From Yokenella regensburgei ATCC 49455 (GTDB lineage: Bacteria > Pseudomonadota > Gammaproteobacteria > Enterobacterales > Enterobacteriaceae): DNA of 55,316 bases. The notes beneath the pieces are model-generated. The model saw only the letters and a list, made by a program, of their open reading frames with translations, did not search any database and was not told where the DNA came from. Both the position numbers and the translations under genes were made by a program. How positions within the stretch are numbered: the first letter of the stretch is position 1; each line of letters begins with the position of its first letter. The stretch spans positions 1 to 55,316 of the forward strand of contig NZ_JMPS01000084.1 of NCBI RefSeq assembly GCF_000735455.1, read 5' to 3'. Shown here in pieces: positions 1-8,614 of this stretch.

Positions 1-2305
1 CAGCGGCCCGGTGATTTTCTCGGTAGAGAGCGAAGGTCGTCGTGAGGCGCTCGGTGAGCTGTTGGCGCGCATTAAGCTCGCCCCGAAACGCATTCTGCGG
101 CTCGAAGAGGCCACCGGCAACGGACGCTACCTGCTGCTGGGCTCCGCCGAGCATGGCTACATCGATACCCAACGCCAGCGGGCACTTATCTGCGAAAGCG
201 ACCTGCTGGGCGAACGCGTGGCGCGTCGTCGTCAGGACAGCCGCCGTACCATCAACCCGGATACCCTGATCCGTAACCTGGCCGAGCTGCACACAGGACA
301 GCCGGTGGTGCATCTGGAGCACGGCGTCGGGCGCTATGCCGGACTGACCACGTTAGAAGCGGGCGGTATCAAGGGTGAGTATCTGATGCTGACCTACGCC
401 GGCGATGCCAAACTGTACGTGCCGGTGTCGTCGCTGCACCTGATAAGCCGCTACGCCGGTGGCGCGGAAGACAACGCGCCGCTGCACAAACTTGGCAGCG
501 ACGCCTGGTCGCGGGCGCGGCAGAAAGCCGCCGAGAAAGTGCGTGACGTTGCCGCCGAGCTGCTCGACATCTATGCCCAACGCGCCGCCAAAACCGGTTT
601 TGGCTTTAAGCACGATCGCGAACAGTACCAGCTTTTCTGCGACAGCTTCCCGTTTGAAACCACCCCGGATCAGGCCCAGGCCATTAACGCCGTGCTGAGC
701 GACATGTGTCAGCCGCTGGCGATGGACAGACTGGTCTGTGGCGATGTGGGCTTCGGTAAAACCGAAGTGGCGATGCGCGCCGCCTTCCTCGCCGTGGAAA
801 ACAACAAACAGGTGGCAGTACTGGTGCCCACGACCCTGCTGGCACAGCAGCACTTTGACAACTTCCGTGACCGCTTCGCCAACTGGCCGGTGCGCATCGA
901 AATGCTGTCGCGTTTTCGCAGTGCAAAAGAGCAAACCCAGATTCTGGAGCAGGCGTCCGTTGGCAAAATCGATATTCTGATTGGTACCCACAAACTCCTG
1001 CAAAGCGACGTGAAGTGGAAAGATCTCGGCCTGCTGATTGTCGACGAAGAACACCGCTTCGGCGTGCGCCATAAAGAGCGCATTAAAGCGATGCGCTCTG
1101 ACGTGGATATCCTGACTCTCACCGCCACGCCAATTCCGCGCACCCTCAACATGGCGATGAGCGGTATGCGTGACCTTTCCATCATTGCTACGCCACCGGC
1201 GCGTCGTCTGGCGGTAAAAACCTTTGTTCGCGAGTACGACAATCTGGTAGTACGCGAGGCCATTCTGCGTGAAGTGCTGCGCGGTGGTCAGGTCTATTAC
1301 CTGTTCAACGATGTGGAAAACATCCAGAAAGCGGCGGACCGGCTGGCCGAACTGGTGCCAGAGGCGCGAATTGCCATCGGTCACGGCCAGATGCGCGAAC
1401 GCGAGCTGGAGCGGGTGATGAACGATTTCCACCACCAGCGTTTCAACGTGCTGGTGTGTACCACCATCATTGAAACCGGGATCGACATCCCGACCGCCAA
1501 CACCATTATCATCGAGCGTGCCGACCACTTCGGTTTGGCGCAGCTCCACCAGCTGCGCGGACGCGTGGGCCGTTCGCACCACCAGGCCTACGCCTGGCTG
1601 CTGACCCCGCATCCGAAAGCGATGACCACCGATGCGCAAAAACGTCTTGAGGCCATTGCCTCACTGGAAGATTTAGGCGCCGGTTTTGCTCTCGCGACCC
1701 ATGACCTTGAAATTCGCGGAGCCGGGGAACTGCTCGGCGAAGATCAAAGTGGTTCCATGGAGACCATCGGCTTCTCGCTGTATATGGAACTGCTCGAAAA
1801 CGCCGTTGACGCACTGAAGGCGGGACGCGAGCCGTCGCTCGAAGATCTCACCAGCCAGCAAACTGAAGTGGAGCTGCGCATGCCGTCGCTGCTGCCGGAC
1901 GACTTCATTCCGGACGTGAACACCCGTCTGTCGTTCTATAAGCGCATCGCCAGCGCCAAAAGTGAGAACGAGCTGGAAGAGATAAAAGTGGAGCTTATCG
2001 ATCGCTTCGGCCTGCTGCCGGATGCTGCGCGCAATCTGCTCGACATCGCCCGCTTGCGCCAACAGGCGCAGAAGCTTGGGATCCGTAAGCTCGAAGGTAA
2101 CGAAAAAGGTGGCGTGATTGAGTTCAACGAGAAGAACCACGTCAACCCGGCGTGGCTGATTGGCCTGCTGCAGAAACAACCGCAGCATTTCCGCCTCGAT
2201 GGTCCGACGCGTCTTAAATTTATTCAGGAACTTGCTGAACGCAAAACCCGCATGGACTGGGTGCGCCAGTTCATGCGGCAGTTAGAAGAAAACGCCATCG
2301 CCTGA
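1..2305 (+). CDS. mfd: Transcription-repair coupling factor Mfd (5' truncated)
   Basis: The C-terminal 767 residues of Mfd, the ATP-driven translocase that removes stalled RNA polymerase from DNA lesions and recruits UvrA. The frame is open to the left edge (first whole codon at base 2), so about a third of the roughly 1150-residue family protein lies outside the window. Counting from the GTG at 11, the RNA-polymerase-interacting region is near residues 90-165 (HLEHGVGRYAGL). It is followed by the RecG-like helicase: Walker A GDVGFGKT at 244-251, DEEH box starting at 345, LTATPIPRTL, and motif VI GRVGRSHHQAYAW. The C-terminal D7 domain that masks the UvrA-binding surface is complete. The next gene, ldtC, lies on the same strand. 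The call is secure; the internal GTG at 11 is not the true start. Confidence 0.98.
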   Translation, partial: SGPVIFSVESEGRREALGELLARIKLAPKRILRLEEATGNGRYLLLGSAEHGYIDTQRQRALICESDLLGERVARRRQDSRRTINPDTLIRNLAELHTGQPVVHLEHGVGRYAGLTTLEAGGIKGEYLMLTYAGDAKLYVPVSSLHLISRYAGGAEDNAPLHKLGSDAWSRARQKAAEKVRDVAAELLDIYAQRAAKTGFGFKHDREQYQLFCDSFPFETTPDQAQAINAVLSDMCQPLAMDRLVCGDVGFGKTEVAMRAAFLAVENNKQVAVLVPTTLLAQQHFDNFRDRFANWPVRIEMLSRFRSAKEQTQILEQASVGKIDILIGTHKLLQSDVKWKDLGLLIVDEEHRFGVRHKERIKAMRSDVDILTLTATPIPRTLNMAMSGMRDLSIIATPPARRLAVKTFVREYDNLVVREAILREVLRGGQVYYLFNDVENIQKAADRLAELVPEARIAIGHGQMRERELERVMNDFHHQRFNVLVCTTIIETGIDIPTANTIIIERADHFGLAQLHQLRGRVGRSHHQAYAWLLTPHPKAMTTDAQKRLEAIASLEDLGAGFALATHDLEIRGAGELLGEDQSGSMETIGFSLYMELLENAVDALKAGREPSLEDLTSQQTEVELRMPSLLPDDFIPDVNTRLSFYKRIASAKSENELEEIKVELIDRFGLLPDAARNLLDIARLRQQAQKLGIRKLEGNEKGGVIEFNEKNHVNPAWLIGLLQKQPQHFRLDGPTRLKFIQELAERKTRMDWVRQFMRQLEENAIA

Positions 2306-2311
2306 CCCCTG

Positions 2312-2334
2312 CCCGGCGGCCATCCGCCGCCGGG
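2312..2334 (+). terminator. GC-rich hairpin after mfd
   Basis: Seven bases after the mfd stop, CCCGGCGGC pairs perfectly with GCCGCCGGG around a 5-base loop. The following bases (TAGCGTTTCG) are not a clean T-run, so this may be a weak terminator or an mRNA-stabilising 3' end. Confidence 0.4.
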
Positions 2335-2444
2335 TAGCGTTTCGCGCAATACTTTACAAACTCTTTGCAATCCCTCGAAACATAAAGACACGTGCTGACG
2401 CCATAATGGTGCTTTAACTTTAATCACCGCATGGATATTCAGTG

Positions 2445-3410
2445 ATGATCAATATTTCGCGTTATTCGCGCTGGTTCAGCGGATTTGCGCTCGCCGCAAC
2501 CGTGGCGCTCGCACTTCCTGCGCAGGCGAACACCTGGCCTCTCCCCCCTTCCGGCAGTCGTCTGGTCGGTGAAAACCGCATTCATGTCGTCGAGAATAAC
2601 GGCGGCTCACTGGAGTCCATCGCCAAGAAATACAACGTCGGATTCCTTGCCCTGCTGCAGGCGAACCCGGGCGTTGACCCTTACGTCCCCCGTGCCGGGA
2701 GCGTGCTGACCATTCCGCTGCAAACGATCCTTCCCGACGAGCCGCGTCAGGGTATCGTTATTAACCTCGCGGAGCTGCGTCTGTACTACTACCCGCCGGG
2801 GAAAAATGAGGTCACCGTTTACCCGATTGGTATCGGCCAGCTGGGTGGCGACACTTTGACACCAACGATGGTGACAACGGTCTCTGACAAACGCGCCAAC
2901 CCAACCTGGACGCCAACCGCCAACATCCGTGCCCGTTATAAAGCCCAGGGCATTGACCTGCCGGTGGTTGTGCCGGCCGGGCCGGACAACCCGATGGGCC
3001 ACCATGCCATTCGCCTAGCGGCGTTCGGTGGCGTGTATCTGCTGCACGGTACCAACGCCGATTTCGGCATCGGTATGCGCGTAAGCTCCGGCTGTATCCG
3101 CCTGCGCGACGGCGATATCGAGACGTTATTCCGCGTTATTCAGCCGGGCACTAAGGTCAACATCATCAACACCCCGATTAAGGCCACGATAGAGCCCGGC
3201 GGTGAACGCCTGGTTGAAGTGCACCAGCCGCTGTCAAAACAGATTAATGACGATCCGCAGGTGCTGCCTATCACCCTCAACGTCGGGATGCAGCAATTTA
3301 AGGACAGCCCGCAGACCAACGCCGAGGTCATGAGCAAAGTGATGGAAGCACGCTCCGGCATGCCGGTTAACGTCACGCGTCATGCGGTGGCCACTGCGCA
3401 GCAAATGTAA
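2445..3410 (+). CDS. ldtC: L,D-transpeptidase LdtC (YcfS)
   Basis: Periplasmic L,D-transpeptidase of the Erf/Ybi/Ycf group, which attaches Braun lipoprotein (Lpp) to meso-diaminopimelate in peptidoglycan. An N-terminal signal peptide ends near ALPAQA. A LysM-type wall-binding segment (HVVENNGGSLESIAKKYNVG) follows, then the YkuD catalytic domain with HGTN and the SSGCIRL motif. The nucleophile is about Cys217 (218 if the GTG is used). Length (321-322 residues) matches the K-12 protein (320). ATG at 2445 is preferred, with a weak GGAT 8 bases upstream; GTG at 2442 directly precedes it in frame and cannot be excluded. The gene stands alone between mfd and a bidirectional terminator. Confidence 0.96.
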   Translation: MINISRYSRWFSGFALAATVALALPAQANTWPLPPSGSRLVGENRIHVVENNGGSLESIAKKYNVGFLALLQANPGVDPYVPRAGSVLTIPLQTILPDEPRQGIVINLAELRLYYYPPGKNEVTVYPIGIGQLGGDTLTPTMVTTVSDKRANPTWTPTANIRARYKAQGIDLPVVVPAGPDNPMGHHAIRLAAFGGVYLLHGTNADFGIGMRVSSGCIRLRDGDIETLFRVIQPGTKVNIINTPIKATIEPGGERLVEVHQPLSKQINDDPQVLPITLNVGMQQFKDSPQTNAEVMSKVMEARSGMPVNVTRHAVATAQQM

Positions 3411-3432
3411 TCCTGATCTTAAGCCATGAAAA

Positions 3433-3462
3433 AAGCCCCGCTTCAGTGAAGCGGGGCTTTTT
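3433..3462. terminator. Bidirectional intrinsic terminator between ldtC and bhsA
   Basis: A perfect 12-bp stem AAGCCCCGCTTC / GAAGCGGGGCTT with a 3-base loop is flanked by A-rich sequence on the left and a T-run on the right. It can therefore terminate both convergent transcripts. A second small inverted repeat (TATAGCA / TGCTATA, about 3470-3490) lies closer to bhsA. Confidence 0.9.
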
Positions 3463-3509
3463 CCGTTTTATAGCAGTGGCAGTGCTATAGCATAAACAAC
3501 GGGTAAAAC

Positions 3510-3767
3510 TTATTTGTAGATAACCGCAGTCCCGTGCAGGTTGTTAGGACCGGTTACAGAGGTAATACGGAACGATTTTGCGCCCATCGCGTCAGCCTGC
3601 TGTGCCAGCTGATCTTCCAGAGAACCCAGGTTAGTCCCGGCAGTGGCGGAAATAGTCCCCACTTTATGTTGGTCAGCCGGAGTAGACTGAACTTCCACCG
3701 CAGCGAAGCTTGCGAATGACAGTGAACTCAGAACAGCAGCAGCGATAAGAGTTTTAACGTTTTTCAT
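3510..3767 (-). CDS. bhsA: Outer-membrane stress protein BhsA (ComC, YcfR)
   Basis: An 85-residue protein of the YhcN/BhsA/McbA (DUF1471) family, same length as the K-12 protein. A typical Sec signal peptide (MKNVKTLIAAAVLSSLSFASFA) is followed by a mature domain of about 63 residues ending NLHGTAVIYK. In E. coli it affects biofilm formation, surface hydrophobicity and stress tolerance, and it lowers outer-membrane permeability to copper. It is divergent from comR, whose product represses it in E. coli, and the shared intergenic region carries palindromic elements. It converges with ldtC across a bidirectional terminator. Confidence 0.96.
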   Translation of the reverse strand: MKNVKTLIAAAVLSSLSFASFAAVEVQSTPADQHKVGTISATAGTNLGSLEDQLAQQADAMGAKSFRITSVTGPNNLHGTAVIYK

Positions 3768-3800
3768 GATTTTATGACCTGTGCAGATGAATTTATTGGG

Positions 3801-3886
3801 TCGTTATGATTAACTTAACGATCGATAGACAAATCATAATGTGATCTACATCACACGTCAACATTATTTTATAACGATCGTTATAA
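3801..3886. promoter_or_regulatory. Putative ComR operator elements in the bhsA-comR intergenic region
   Basis: Seen directly: an 18-bp perfect palindrome TTATAACGATCGTTATAA at 3869-3886, a second copy of its TAACGATCG core at 3816-3824, and an extra TCGTTA at 3801-3806 facing it. A TetR-type repressor (ComR) is encoded next door and E. coli ComR represses bhsA, so assigning these as its operators is a reasonable inference. They lie 34-119 bases upstream of bhsA, in an AT-rich 247-base gap with no other gene. Confidence 0.55.
3840..3855. promoter_or_regulatory. Consensus CRP-cAMP box
   Basis: TGTGATCTACATCACA has both CRP half-sites perfect (TGTGA-N6-TCACA), centred at 3847.5 between bhsA and comR. 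The two TAACGATCG elements flank it. This suggests carbon-status input on bhsA, comR or both; transcription starts are unknown, so class I or II geometry cannot be judged. Confidence 0.7.
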
Positions 3887-4014
3887 TAAATAAATTATCT
3901 ATAATTTTCATGAGGATATGTTTTTATTTTTTTATGCAAAACAGCGCTGGTGACTGTTAAGAAATATTTTTATAATGATCTCTCACCACACCACCCACGA
4001 GGTACAACGGCACC

Positions 4015-4650
4015 ATGACAACTGACGTTCAAAGTTGCACAAAAAAAAGCCGTGGCCGTCCGAAAGTGTTCGACAGGGAAGCGGCGCTCGACAAGGCCAT
4101 GACACTCTTCTGGCAGCACGGCTATGAAGCCACATCGCTTGCCGATCTGGTTGAAGCGACCGGAGCGAAAGCCCCGACGCTGTACGCCGAATTTGTAAAT
4201 AAAGAAGGGTTATTCCGCGCAGTACTCGACCGCTACATTTCGCGCTTTGCCGCGAAGCATGAAGCGCAGCTGTTTTGCGAAGAAAAATCGGTTGAACTGG
4301 CGTTGAAAGATTACTTCACCGCCGTCGCCACCTGCTTTAGCAGCAAAGAGACGCCAGCGGGCTGTTTTATGATTAACACCTCCGCGTCACTGGCAGCTTC
4401 CTCAAATGAGATTGCCAGAACGCTGAAATCGCGCCATGCGATGCAGGAGCAGACGCTGCAGCAGTTCCTGACCCAGCGTCAGCAGCGTGGAGAGATCCCG
4501 GCTGAAAAGGATATCAATGCCCTGGCGCAGTTCCTGAGCTGTATTCTGCAGGGGATGTCTATCAGCGCGCGTGAAGGTGCAAGCCTTGAGGTGTTGATGC
4601 AAATCACCAACACCACCCTGCGCCTGTGGCCGGAAATGCTGAAGCTCTGA
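4015..4650 (+). CDS. comR: TetR-family copper-responsive repressor ComR (YcfQ)
   Basis: A 211-residue TetR/AcrR-type regulator (K-12 ComR is 210). The N-terminal helix-turn-helix spans about residues 14-64, starting GRPKVFDREAAL and including YEATSLADLVEATG and APTLYAEFVNKEGLF. The C-terminal ligand/dimer domain contains cysteines near CFSSKETPAGCF, plausible copper-sensing residues, though that is inference. In E. coli ComR represses bhsA and is relieved by copper. It is divergent from bhsA. The ATG has a GAGG about 14 bases upstream, a weakly placed ribosome-binding site. It converges with ycfJ. Confidence 0.95.
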   Translation: MTTDVQSCTKKSRGRPKVFDREAALDKAMTLFWQHGYEATSLADLVEATGAKAPTLYAEFVNKEGLFRAVLDRYISRFAAKHEAQLFCEEKSVELALKDYFTAVATCFSSKETPAGCFMINTSASLAASSNEIARTLKSRHAMQEQTLQQFLTQRQQRGEIPAEKDINALAQFLSCILQGMSISAREGASLEVLMQITNTTLRLWPEMLKL

Positions 4651-4655
4651 GCATA

Positions 4656-4689
4656 AAAAAAGCCCCTCAGCCTGAGCGATTGAGGGGCT
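4656..4689 (-). terminator. Intrinsic terminator of ycfJ
   Basis: A 9-bp stem (AGCCCCTCA / TGAGGGGCT) is followed, on the minus strand, by a run of seven T. It lies between the convergent comR and ycfJ genes. The plus-strand side lacks a T-run next to the stem, so it mainly serves ycfJ. Confidence 0.85.
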
Positions 4690-4710
4690 AAATATGAGAA
4701 AACTACTTTT

Positions 4711-5250
4711 TTAGACTTTGTTATTCAGAACCAGCTGACCATTCCCATCGAGCGGAATTTGCGTGCCAGGATCTTTATCCATACGGATTTTCCCCTGCTG
4801 GTCGCCAATCTTGTAGGTCACATCGTAACCCAGCATTTTTTCTGACTTGTCATAGACCGTCTTGCATCGCTGCTGCGTCGTGGTATAGGTGTCGTTGTCC
4901 TGCATCGCGCCCTGCACCTGGTTACCGGCATATCCGCCACCCAGTGCACCGACTACGGTTGCAACATCACGACCACGACCACCGCCGAACTGGTGACCAA
5001 TCACCCCACCCGCCACGGCACCCAGCACGGAGCCAGCGATACGATTCTCATCCTGCACCGGGCGACGATGGGTCACCGCTACGTTGCGGCACTCCTGGCG
5101 TGGCGTTTTCACGGTTTCTTTAATCGGTTTTGATGAAACTACCTGTGCGTACTGCGGACCACGTTCAAAAACGTTCAGACTGGCAACGGCGGCCACGCCC
5201 AACGCGGCTGCTACGCCAATCCCTATACCCGCTAACATTGATTTATTCAC
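4711..5250 (-). CDS. ycfJ: Glycine-zipper envelope protein YcfJ
   Basis: A 179-residue protein of the glycine-zipper 2TM (17-kDa surface antigen-like) family, same length as K-12 YcfJ. The N-terminus (MNKSMLAGIGIGVAAALGVA) is a membrane or signal segment. The middle carries the glycine zipper (GSVLGAVAGGVIGHQFGGG, then VVGALGGGYAGN), and the C-terminal domain ends LVLNNKV. The start is the GTG at 5250, preceded by a strong AGGAGG 7 bases upstream; the frame is open further upstream but that part is not conserved. Its molecular role is unknown; in E. coli it is linked to biofilm formation. It lies downstream of ndh on the same strand. Confidence 0.92.
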   Translation of the reverse strand: MNKSMLAGIGIGVAAALGVAAVASLNVFERGPQYAQVVSSKPIKETVKTPRQECRNVAVTHRRPVQDENRIAGSVLGAVAGGVIGHQFGGGRGRDVATVVGALGGGYAGNQVQGAMQDNDTYTTTQQRCKTVYDKSEKMLGYDVTYKIGDQQGKIRMDKDPGTQIPLDGNGQLVLNNKV

Positions 5251-5414
5251 GGGAGTTCCTCCTTCTGTTGCTGTTATAAACAATTTTGCAGGCAGAAGTG
5301 GGGACAGGCAAATCAGACAGGGGATGAAAAGTGCGGGATCGTCCGGCAAATCGCGCTGATTCGGAAGACTCTTAAGCGATAACGCCATTAATCCGACGGA
5401 TATGCTGCGAAGAA

Positions 5415-5440
5415 GCGGACCCGGGAAATCCCGGATCCGC
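5415..5440 (-). terminator. Hairpin downstream of ndh
   Basis: GCGGACCCGGG pairs with CCCGGATCCGC (one non-Watson-Crick position) around a 4-base loop, 16 bases past the ndh stop. On the minus strand it is followed by TTCTTCGC, a poor T-run. Probably the ndh 3' end. Confidence 0.5.
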
Positions 5441-5455
5441 CCTGAGAGGTCAAAC

Positions 5456-6760
5456 TTAGTGCAGTTTCAGACGCGGACGGATCACACGGTTGATACTGCC
5501 AACCAGCATCATCAGGCCGGTTTTGAAGTAACCATGCAGCGCAATCTGGTGCATACGGTACAAAGAGATGTACACCATACGCGCGATACGCCCTTCCACC
5601 ATCATCGAGCCGCGCATCAGGTTACCCATCAGGCTACCAACGGTGGAGTAGTTAGAGAGCGATACCAGAGAGCCGTGGTCTTTATATGCATACGGCTTCA
5701 GCGCTTTGCCCTTCATCTGCGCCAGAATATTGTTCAGCGCGCAGGTCGCCATCTGGTGGGCTGCCTGAGCACGCGGAGGCACAAAACCGCCTTCCGGACG
5801 CGCGCAGGAGGCGCAGTCGCCGATGGCGTAGATATCCGCATCGCGTGTGGTCTGCAGCGTTGGCTCCACCACCAGCTGGTTGATACGGTTGGTCTCAAGA
5901 CCGCCTATCTCTTTCATGAAGTCTGGCGCTTTGATCCCTGCCGCCCAGACCATCAGATCCGCTTTGATGTATTCGCCGTCTTTGGTGTGCAGACCGCCTT
6001 CGTCGGCGCTGGTCACCATGGTCTGAGTCAGTACGCGAACACCCATTTTGGTGAGTTCGTTATGCGCTGCGCCGGAAATACGCGGCGGCAGTGCAGGTAA
6101 AATACGTTCCCCGGCTTCCACCAGCGTGACGTTCAGCGCTTCGTTGGTCAGCCCTTTGTAGCCGTAGCTGTGCAGCTGTTTTACCGCGTTATGCAGTTCA
6201 GCAGACAGCTCGACGCCGGTCGCCCCACCGCCAACGATGGCAATATTCACTTTGCCGTTGGCTCCCAAATTACTGGAGTGTTTCAGGAACAGATTCAGCA
6301 TTTCCTGGTGGAAACGGCGCGCCTGATGCGGGTTATCGAGGAAGATGCAGTTCTCTTTCACGCCCGGGGTGTTGAAATCGTTTGAGGTACTGCCCAGCGC
6401 CATCACCAGCGTGTCGTACGGCAGCTTACGCTCCGGTACCAGCAGCTCACCTTTACTGTCGCGGATCTCTGCCAGGGTGATCGTTTTGCTTTCGCGGTTG
6501 ATGTCCATCACGGAACCCAGCTGGAACTGGAAGTGATGGTTGCGCGCATGCGCCAGATAGCTTAACGCGTCTACACCTTCGTCCAGTGAACCGGTTGCCA
6601 CTTCATGCAGCAATGGTTTCCACAGATGACTGTGGTTGCGATCTACCAGCGTAATCTTCGCCTTTTTGCCACGGCCGAGCTTTCTTCCCAGTTGGGTAGC
6701 AAGCTCCAGTCCACCAGCACCGCCGCCGACAATCACTATTTTTTTCAATGGCGTAGTCAC
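5456..6760 (-). CDS. ndh: NADH dehydrogenase type II
   Basis: A 434-residue non-proton-pumping NADH:ubiquinone oxidoreductase, exactly the K-12 length, peripherally bound to the inner membrane. The FAD-binding Rossmann motif is near the N-terminus ([16 protein letters not shown], about residues 9-24). The NADH-binding motif ([16 protein letters not shown]) is near 175-190, and a second FAD contact is in DIYAIGDCA. The C-terminus ([17 protein letters not shown]) is the amphipathic membrane anchor. The promoter region carries a perfect FNR box, consistent with the anaerobic repression known for E. coli ndh. Confidence 0.98.
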   Translation of the reverse strand: MTTPLKKIVIVGGGAGGLELATQLGRKLGRGKKAKITLVDRNHSHLWKPLLHEVATGSLDEGVDALSYLAHARNHHFQFQLGSVMDINRESKTITLAEIRDSKGELLVPERKLPYDTLVMALGSTSNDFNTPGVKENCIFLDNPHQARRFHQEMLNLFLKHSSNLGANGKVNIAIVGGGATGVELSAELHNAVKQLHSYGYKGLTNEALNVTLVEAGERILPALPPRISGAAHNELTKMGVRVLTQTMVTSADEGGLHTKDGEYIKADLMVWAAGIKAPDFMKEIGGLETNRINQLVVEPTLQTTRDADIYAIGDCASCARPEGGFVPPRAQAAHQMATCALNNILAQMKGKALKPYAYKDHGSLVSLSNYSTVGSLMGNLMRGSMMVEGRIARMVYISLYRMHQIALHGYFKTGLMMLVGSINRVIRPRLKLH

Positions 6761-6894
6761 GTGACCCCCTCAAAATATTAACCAATTGTTAATTAAAAGT
6801 TATTAAAATAGCCTTTAATTAACAACAAGTTACCTACGCGAAACCATTCAGCAGCACGGAGAATAACACGCCAGGTGCATTGGTCATACCAAAA

Positions 6895-6908
6895 TTGATG
6901 TGAATCAA
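6895..6908. promoter_or_regulatory. FNR box upstream of ndh
   Basis: TTGATGTGAATCAA matches the FNR consensus TTGAT-N4-ATCAA at every defined position, centred about 141 bases upstream of the ndh start. E. coli ndh is repressed anaerobically by FNR at two sites. I can read only this one clearly; no second consensus box was found 44 bases away, where K-12 has it. The rest of 6761-6961 is AT-rich promoter DNA with no gene. Confidence 0.85.
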
Positions 6909-6961
6909 GTTTTACCGCTGCAAAGTTGAGCAAGTATAGCGTTTTGAGGGAGAAAACGAGG

Positions 6962-6986
6962 GCCCGGCAGATGACGTCTACCGGGC
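6962..6986 (-). terminator. Terminator of the hinT-ycfP operon
   Basis: A 10-bp stem (GCCCGGCAGA / TCTACCGGGC, with one G-U pair on the minus-strand RNA) and a TGACG loop lie just after the ycfP stop. On the minus strand it is followed by CCTCGTTTTC, an imperfect T-run. Confidence 0.65.
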
Positions 6987-6996
6987 GGAGGGCCTG

Positions 6997-7539
6997 TCAG
7001 CCCAGGGTTTTGAAGGCTTTAATGCGTTGCAGGTGCGGCGAGATATTCTTGAATTTATGGGTCTGCTCTTCGTCCCAGATTATCTCGTAGTAGTGATGCA
7101 GCAGTTCTGCCGAACGTTGGCTGTTGAGCGCTTCATCCTGACGGGAGAGGATCACCAGGCAGCGGTCACGATTTTTCTCGCGAAAGTTGTTCACACACTT
7201 GGTGGCAATATCCGCATACTCTTCCGGACGATCGATTTTGCCTTCCATATTTTCATTCGGGTACAGGTTTGGGTTAAACATCACCTGGCGAATGTCACAG
7301 AGAAAACCGATGCGTTCTGCCCAATAGCCGCCTAAACCAACGCCGCAGATCAACGGGCGATCGTCCACGTTAAGCTGGAGCATTTTGTCGACTTCTTTCA
7401 GAAGGTGTTGCATATCATGCTTGGGATGGCGCGTGCTGTAGCTTATCAGGCGCACATCCGGGTCGATAAACTGCAGTTGCAGCACTTTCTCATGATTGCC
7501 CGGGCTGTTTGAATCAAAACCGTGTAAATAAATAATCAT
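6997..7539 (-). CDS. ycfP: UPF0227 esterase-like protein YcfP
   Basis: A 180-residue alpha/beta-hydrolase-fold protein of the UPF0227/YqiA-like family, the same size as K-12 YcfP. It opens with [16 protein letters not shown], a typical hydrolase oxyanion strand. The nucleophile elbow position reads CGVGLGGYW, so the usual Ser of GxSxG is replaced by Leu; this is also my recollection of the K-12 protein, so it is a family trait rather than a mutation here. The substrate is unknown. ATG at 7539 is preferred over the adjacent in-frame GTG at 7542 by homologue length. It is the last gene of the leftward hinT operon. Confidence 0.9.
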   Translation of the reverse strand: MIIYLHGFDSNSPGNHEKVLQLQFIDPDVRLISYSTRHPKHDMQHLLKEVDKMLQLNVDDRPLICGVGLGGYWAERIGFLCDIRQVMFNPNLYPNENMEGKIDRPEEYADIATKCVNNFREKNRDRCLVILSRQDEALNSQRSAELLHHYYEIIWDEEQTHKFKNISPHLQRIKAFKTLG

Positions 7540-7577
7540 CACGTCCTCACAACACTTCCGATCCCGATGCGGGAGAA

Positions 7578-8603
7578 TTAACGATCCGCTTTTTGCTCCT
7601 GCCAGCGTTCGTGCAGCTGCTCCAGCTGAGCGTTGACCGTCTTCCAGCGCGCTGACTCCATGAGCGTCTGACGCGTCAATGAACCGCTATGATACAATTT
7701 CGTAACACGCTCAGTTTTGATCGGCGACAGATTATCCAGCACACTCACGGCACCTTTACGATTATTACAGACCAGAATCATATCGCAACCTGCGTCCAGC
7801 GATGCCTGGCCACGCTCGGCGTAGCTGCCCATAATCGCCGCCCCTTCCATCGACAAGTCGTCAGAGAAAATCACACCGTTAAAGCCCAGCTCTCCACGCA
7901 GCACCGTTTTCAGCCAGTGGGCTGAACCGCTGGCCGGACGTGGGTCAACGTCGCTGTAAATAACGTGCGCCGGCATGATGGCATCAAGACGATGCTCGTC
8001 GACCAGGGTGCGGAAGACCGACAGATCTTTGGCGCGAATTTCTGCCTCAGGCCGCGGGTCGCGAGGGGTCTCTTTGTGCGAATCCGCCGTTACCGCACCG
8101 TGCCCAGGGAAATGTTTCCCGGTGGTTTTCATCCCCGCCTGGTGCATACCGTCAATCACCTGACGTGCCATTGCCAGCGCCTTAGTCGGGTCTGCATGGT
8201 ATGAGCGCTCACCGATTGCGGCGCTGATATGGCCGACGTCAAGCACCGGCGCAAAGCTGATATCAATATCCATGGCAATCATCTCGCTTGCCATCAGCCA
8301 GCCCGCCTCGTGAGCGAGCTTGCCACCCTCTTCCATTCCAAGCAGTGCGGCAAACGACTGGGCCGCCGGTAAACGGGTAAACCCTTCGCGGAAACGCTGT
8401 ACGCGTCCGCCTTCCTGATCAACCGCCACCACCAGCCGGTGGTGTGAGGCAGCACGGATCTGGCGAACCAGCTCACGCAGCTGCTCGGGGTCATGATAGT
8501 TGCGGGCAAACAGAATCAGGCCGCCTACCAGCGGATGCGCCAGGATCTCGCGCTCTTCCGCATCCAGTTCATAGCCTTTCACATCCAACATTACTGGACC
8601 CAC
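7578..8603 (-). CDS. nagZ: Beta-N-acetylhexosaminidase NagZ
   Basis: A 341-residue GH3 family cytoplasmic glucosaminidase, same length as K-12. It removes GlcNAc from 1,6-anhydro-MurNAc-peptides during peptidoglycan recycling, so it shapes the muropeptide signal that controls AmpC beta-lactamase in species with ampR. Recognisable features are [11 protein letters not shown], the NagZ signature [16 protein letters not shown] carrying the catalytic His-Asp pair, and the nucleophile region [11 protein letters not shown]. The start is a GTG at 8603, which gives the homologue length. It follows thiK by 11 bases in the same operon. Confidence 0.97.
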   Translation of the reverse strand: MGPVMLDVKGYELDAEEREILAHPLVGGLILFARNYHDPEQLRELVRQIRAASHHRLVVAVDQEGGRVQRFREGFTRLPAAQSFAALLGMEEGGKLAHEAGWLMASEMIAMDIDISFAPVLDVGHISAAIGERSYHADPTKALAMARQVIDGMHQAGMKTTGKHFPGHGAVTADSHKETPRDPRPEAEIRAKDLSVFRTLVDEHRLDAIMPAHVIYSDVDPRPASGSAHWLKTVLRGELGFNGVIFSDDLSMEGAAIMGSYAERGQASLDAGCDMILVCNNRKGAVSVLDNLSPIKTERVTKLYHSGSLTRQTLMESARWKTVNAQLEQLHERWQEQKADR

Positions 8604-8614
8604 ACTGACCTCTC

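Noticed and set aside
353-1639. 428-codon open frame antisense to mfd
   Set aside because: It is the mirror of a high-GC coding region, lacks any recognisable domain, and the plus strand is clearly Mfd.
2350-2375. CpxR-like TTTAC...CTTTGC sequence upstream of ldtC
   Set aside because: It has only one good half-site and wrong spacing for the TTTAC-N5-TTTAC form, so it is not strong enough to report as a site.
5402-6100. 232-codon plus-strand frame across ndh
   Set aside because: His/Arg/Gln-rich antisense shadow of Ndh.
7350-7365. Missing Ser in the YcfP nucleophile elbow (CGVGLGGYW)
   Set aside because: At first it looked like an inactivating substitution, but the K-12 family member has the same sequence as far as I recall, so it is not special to this genome.
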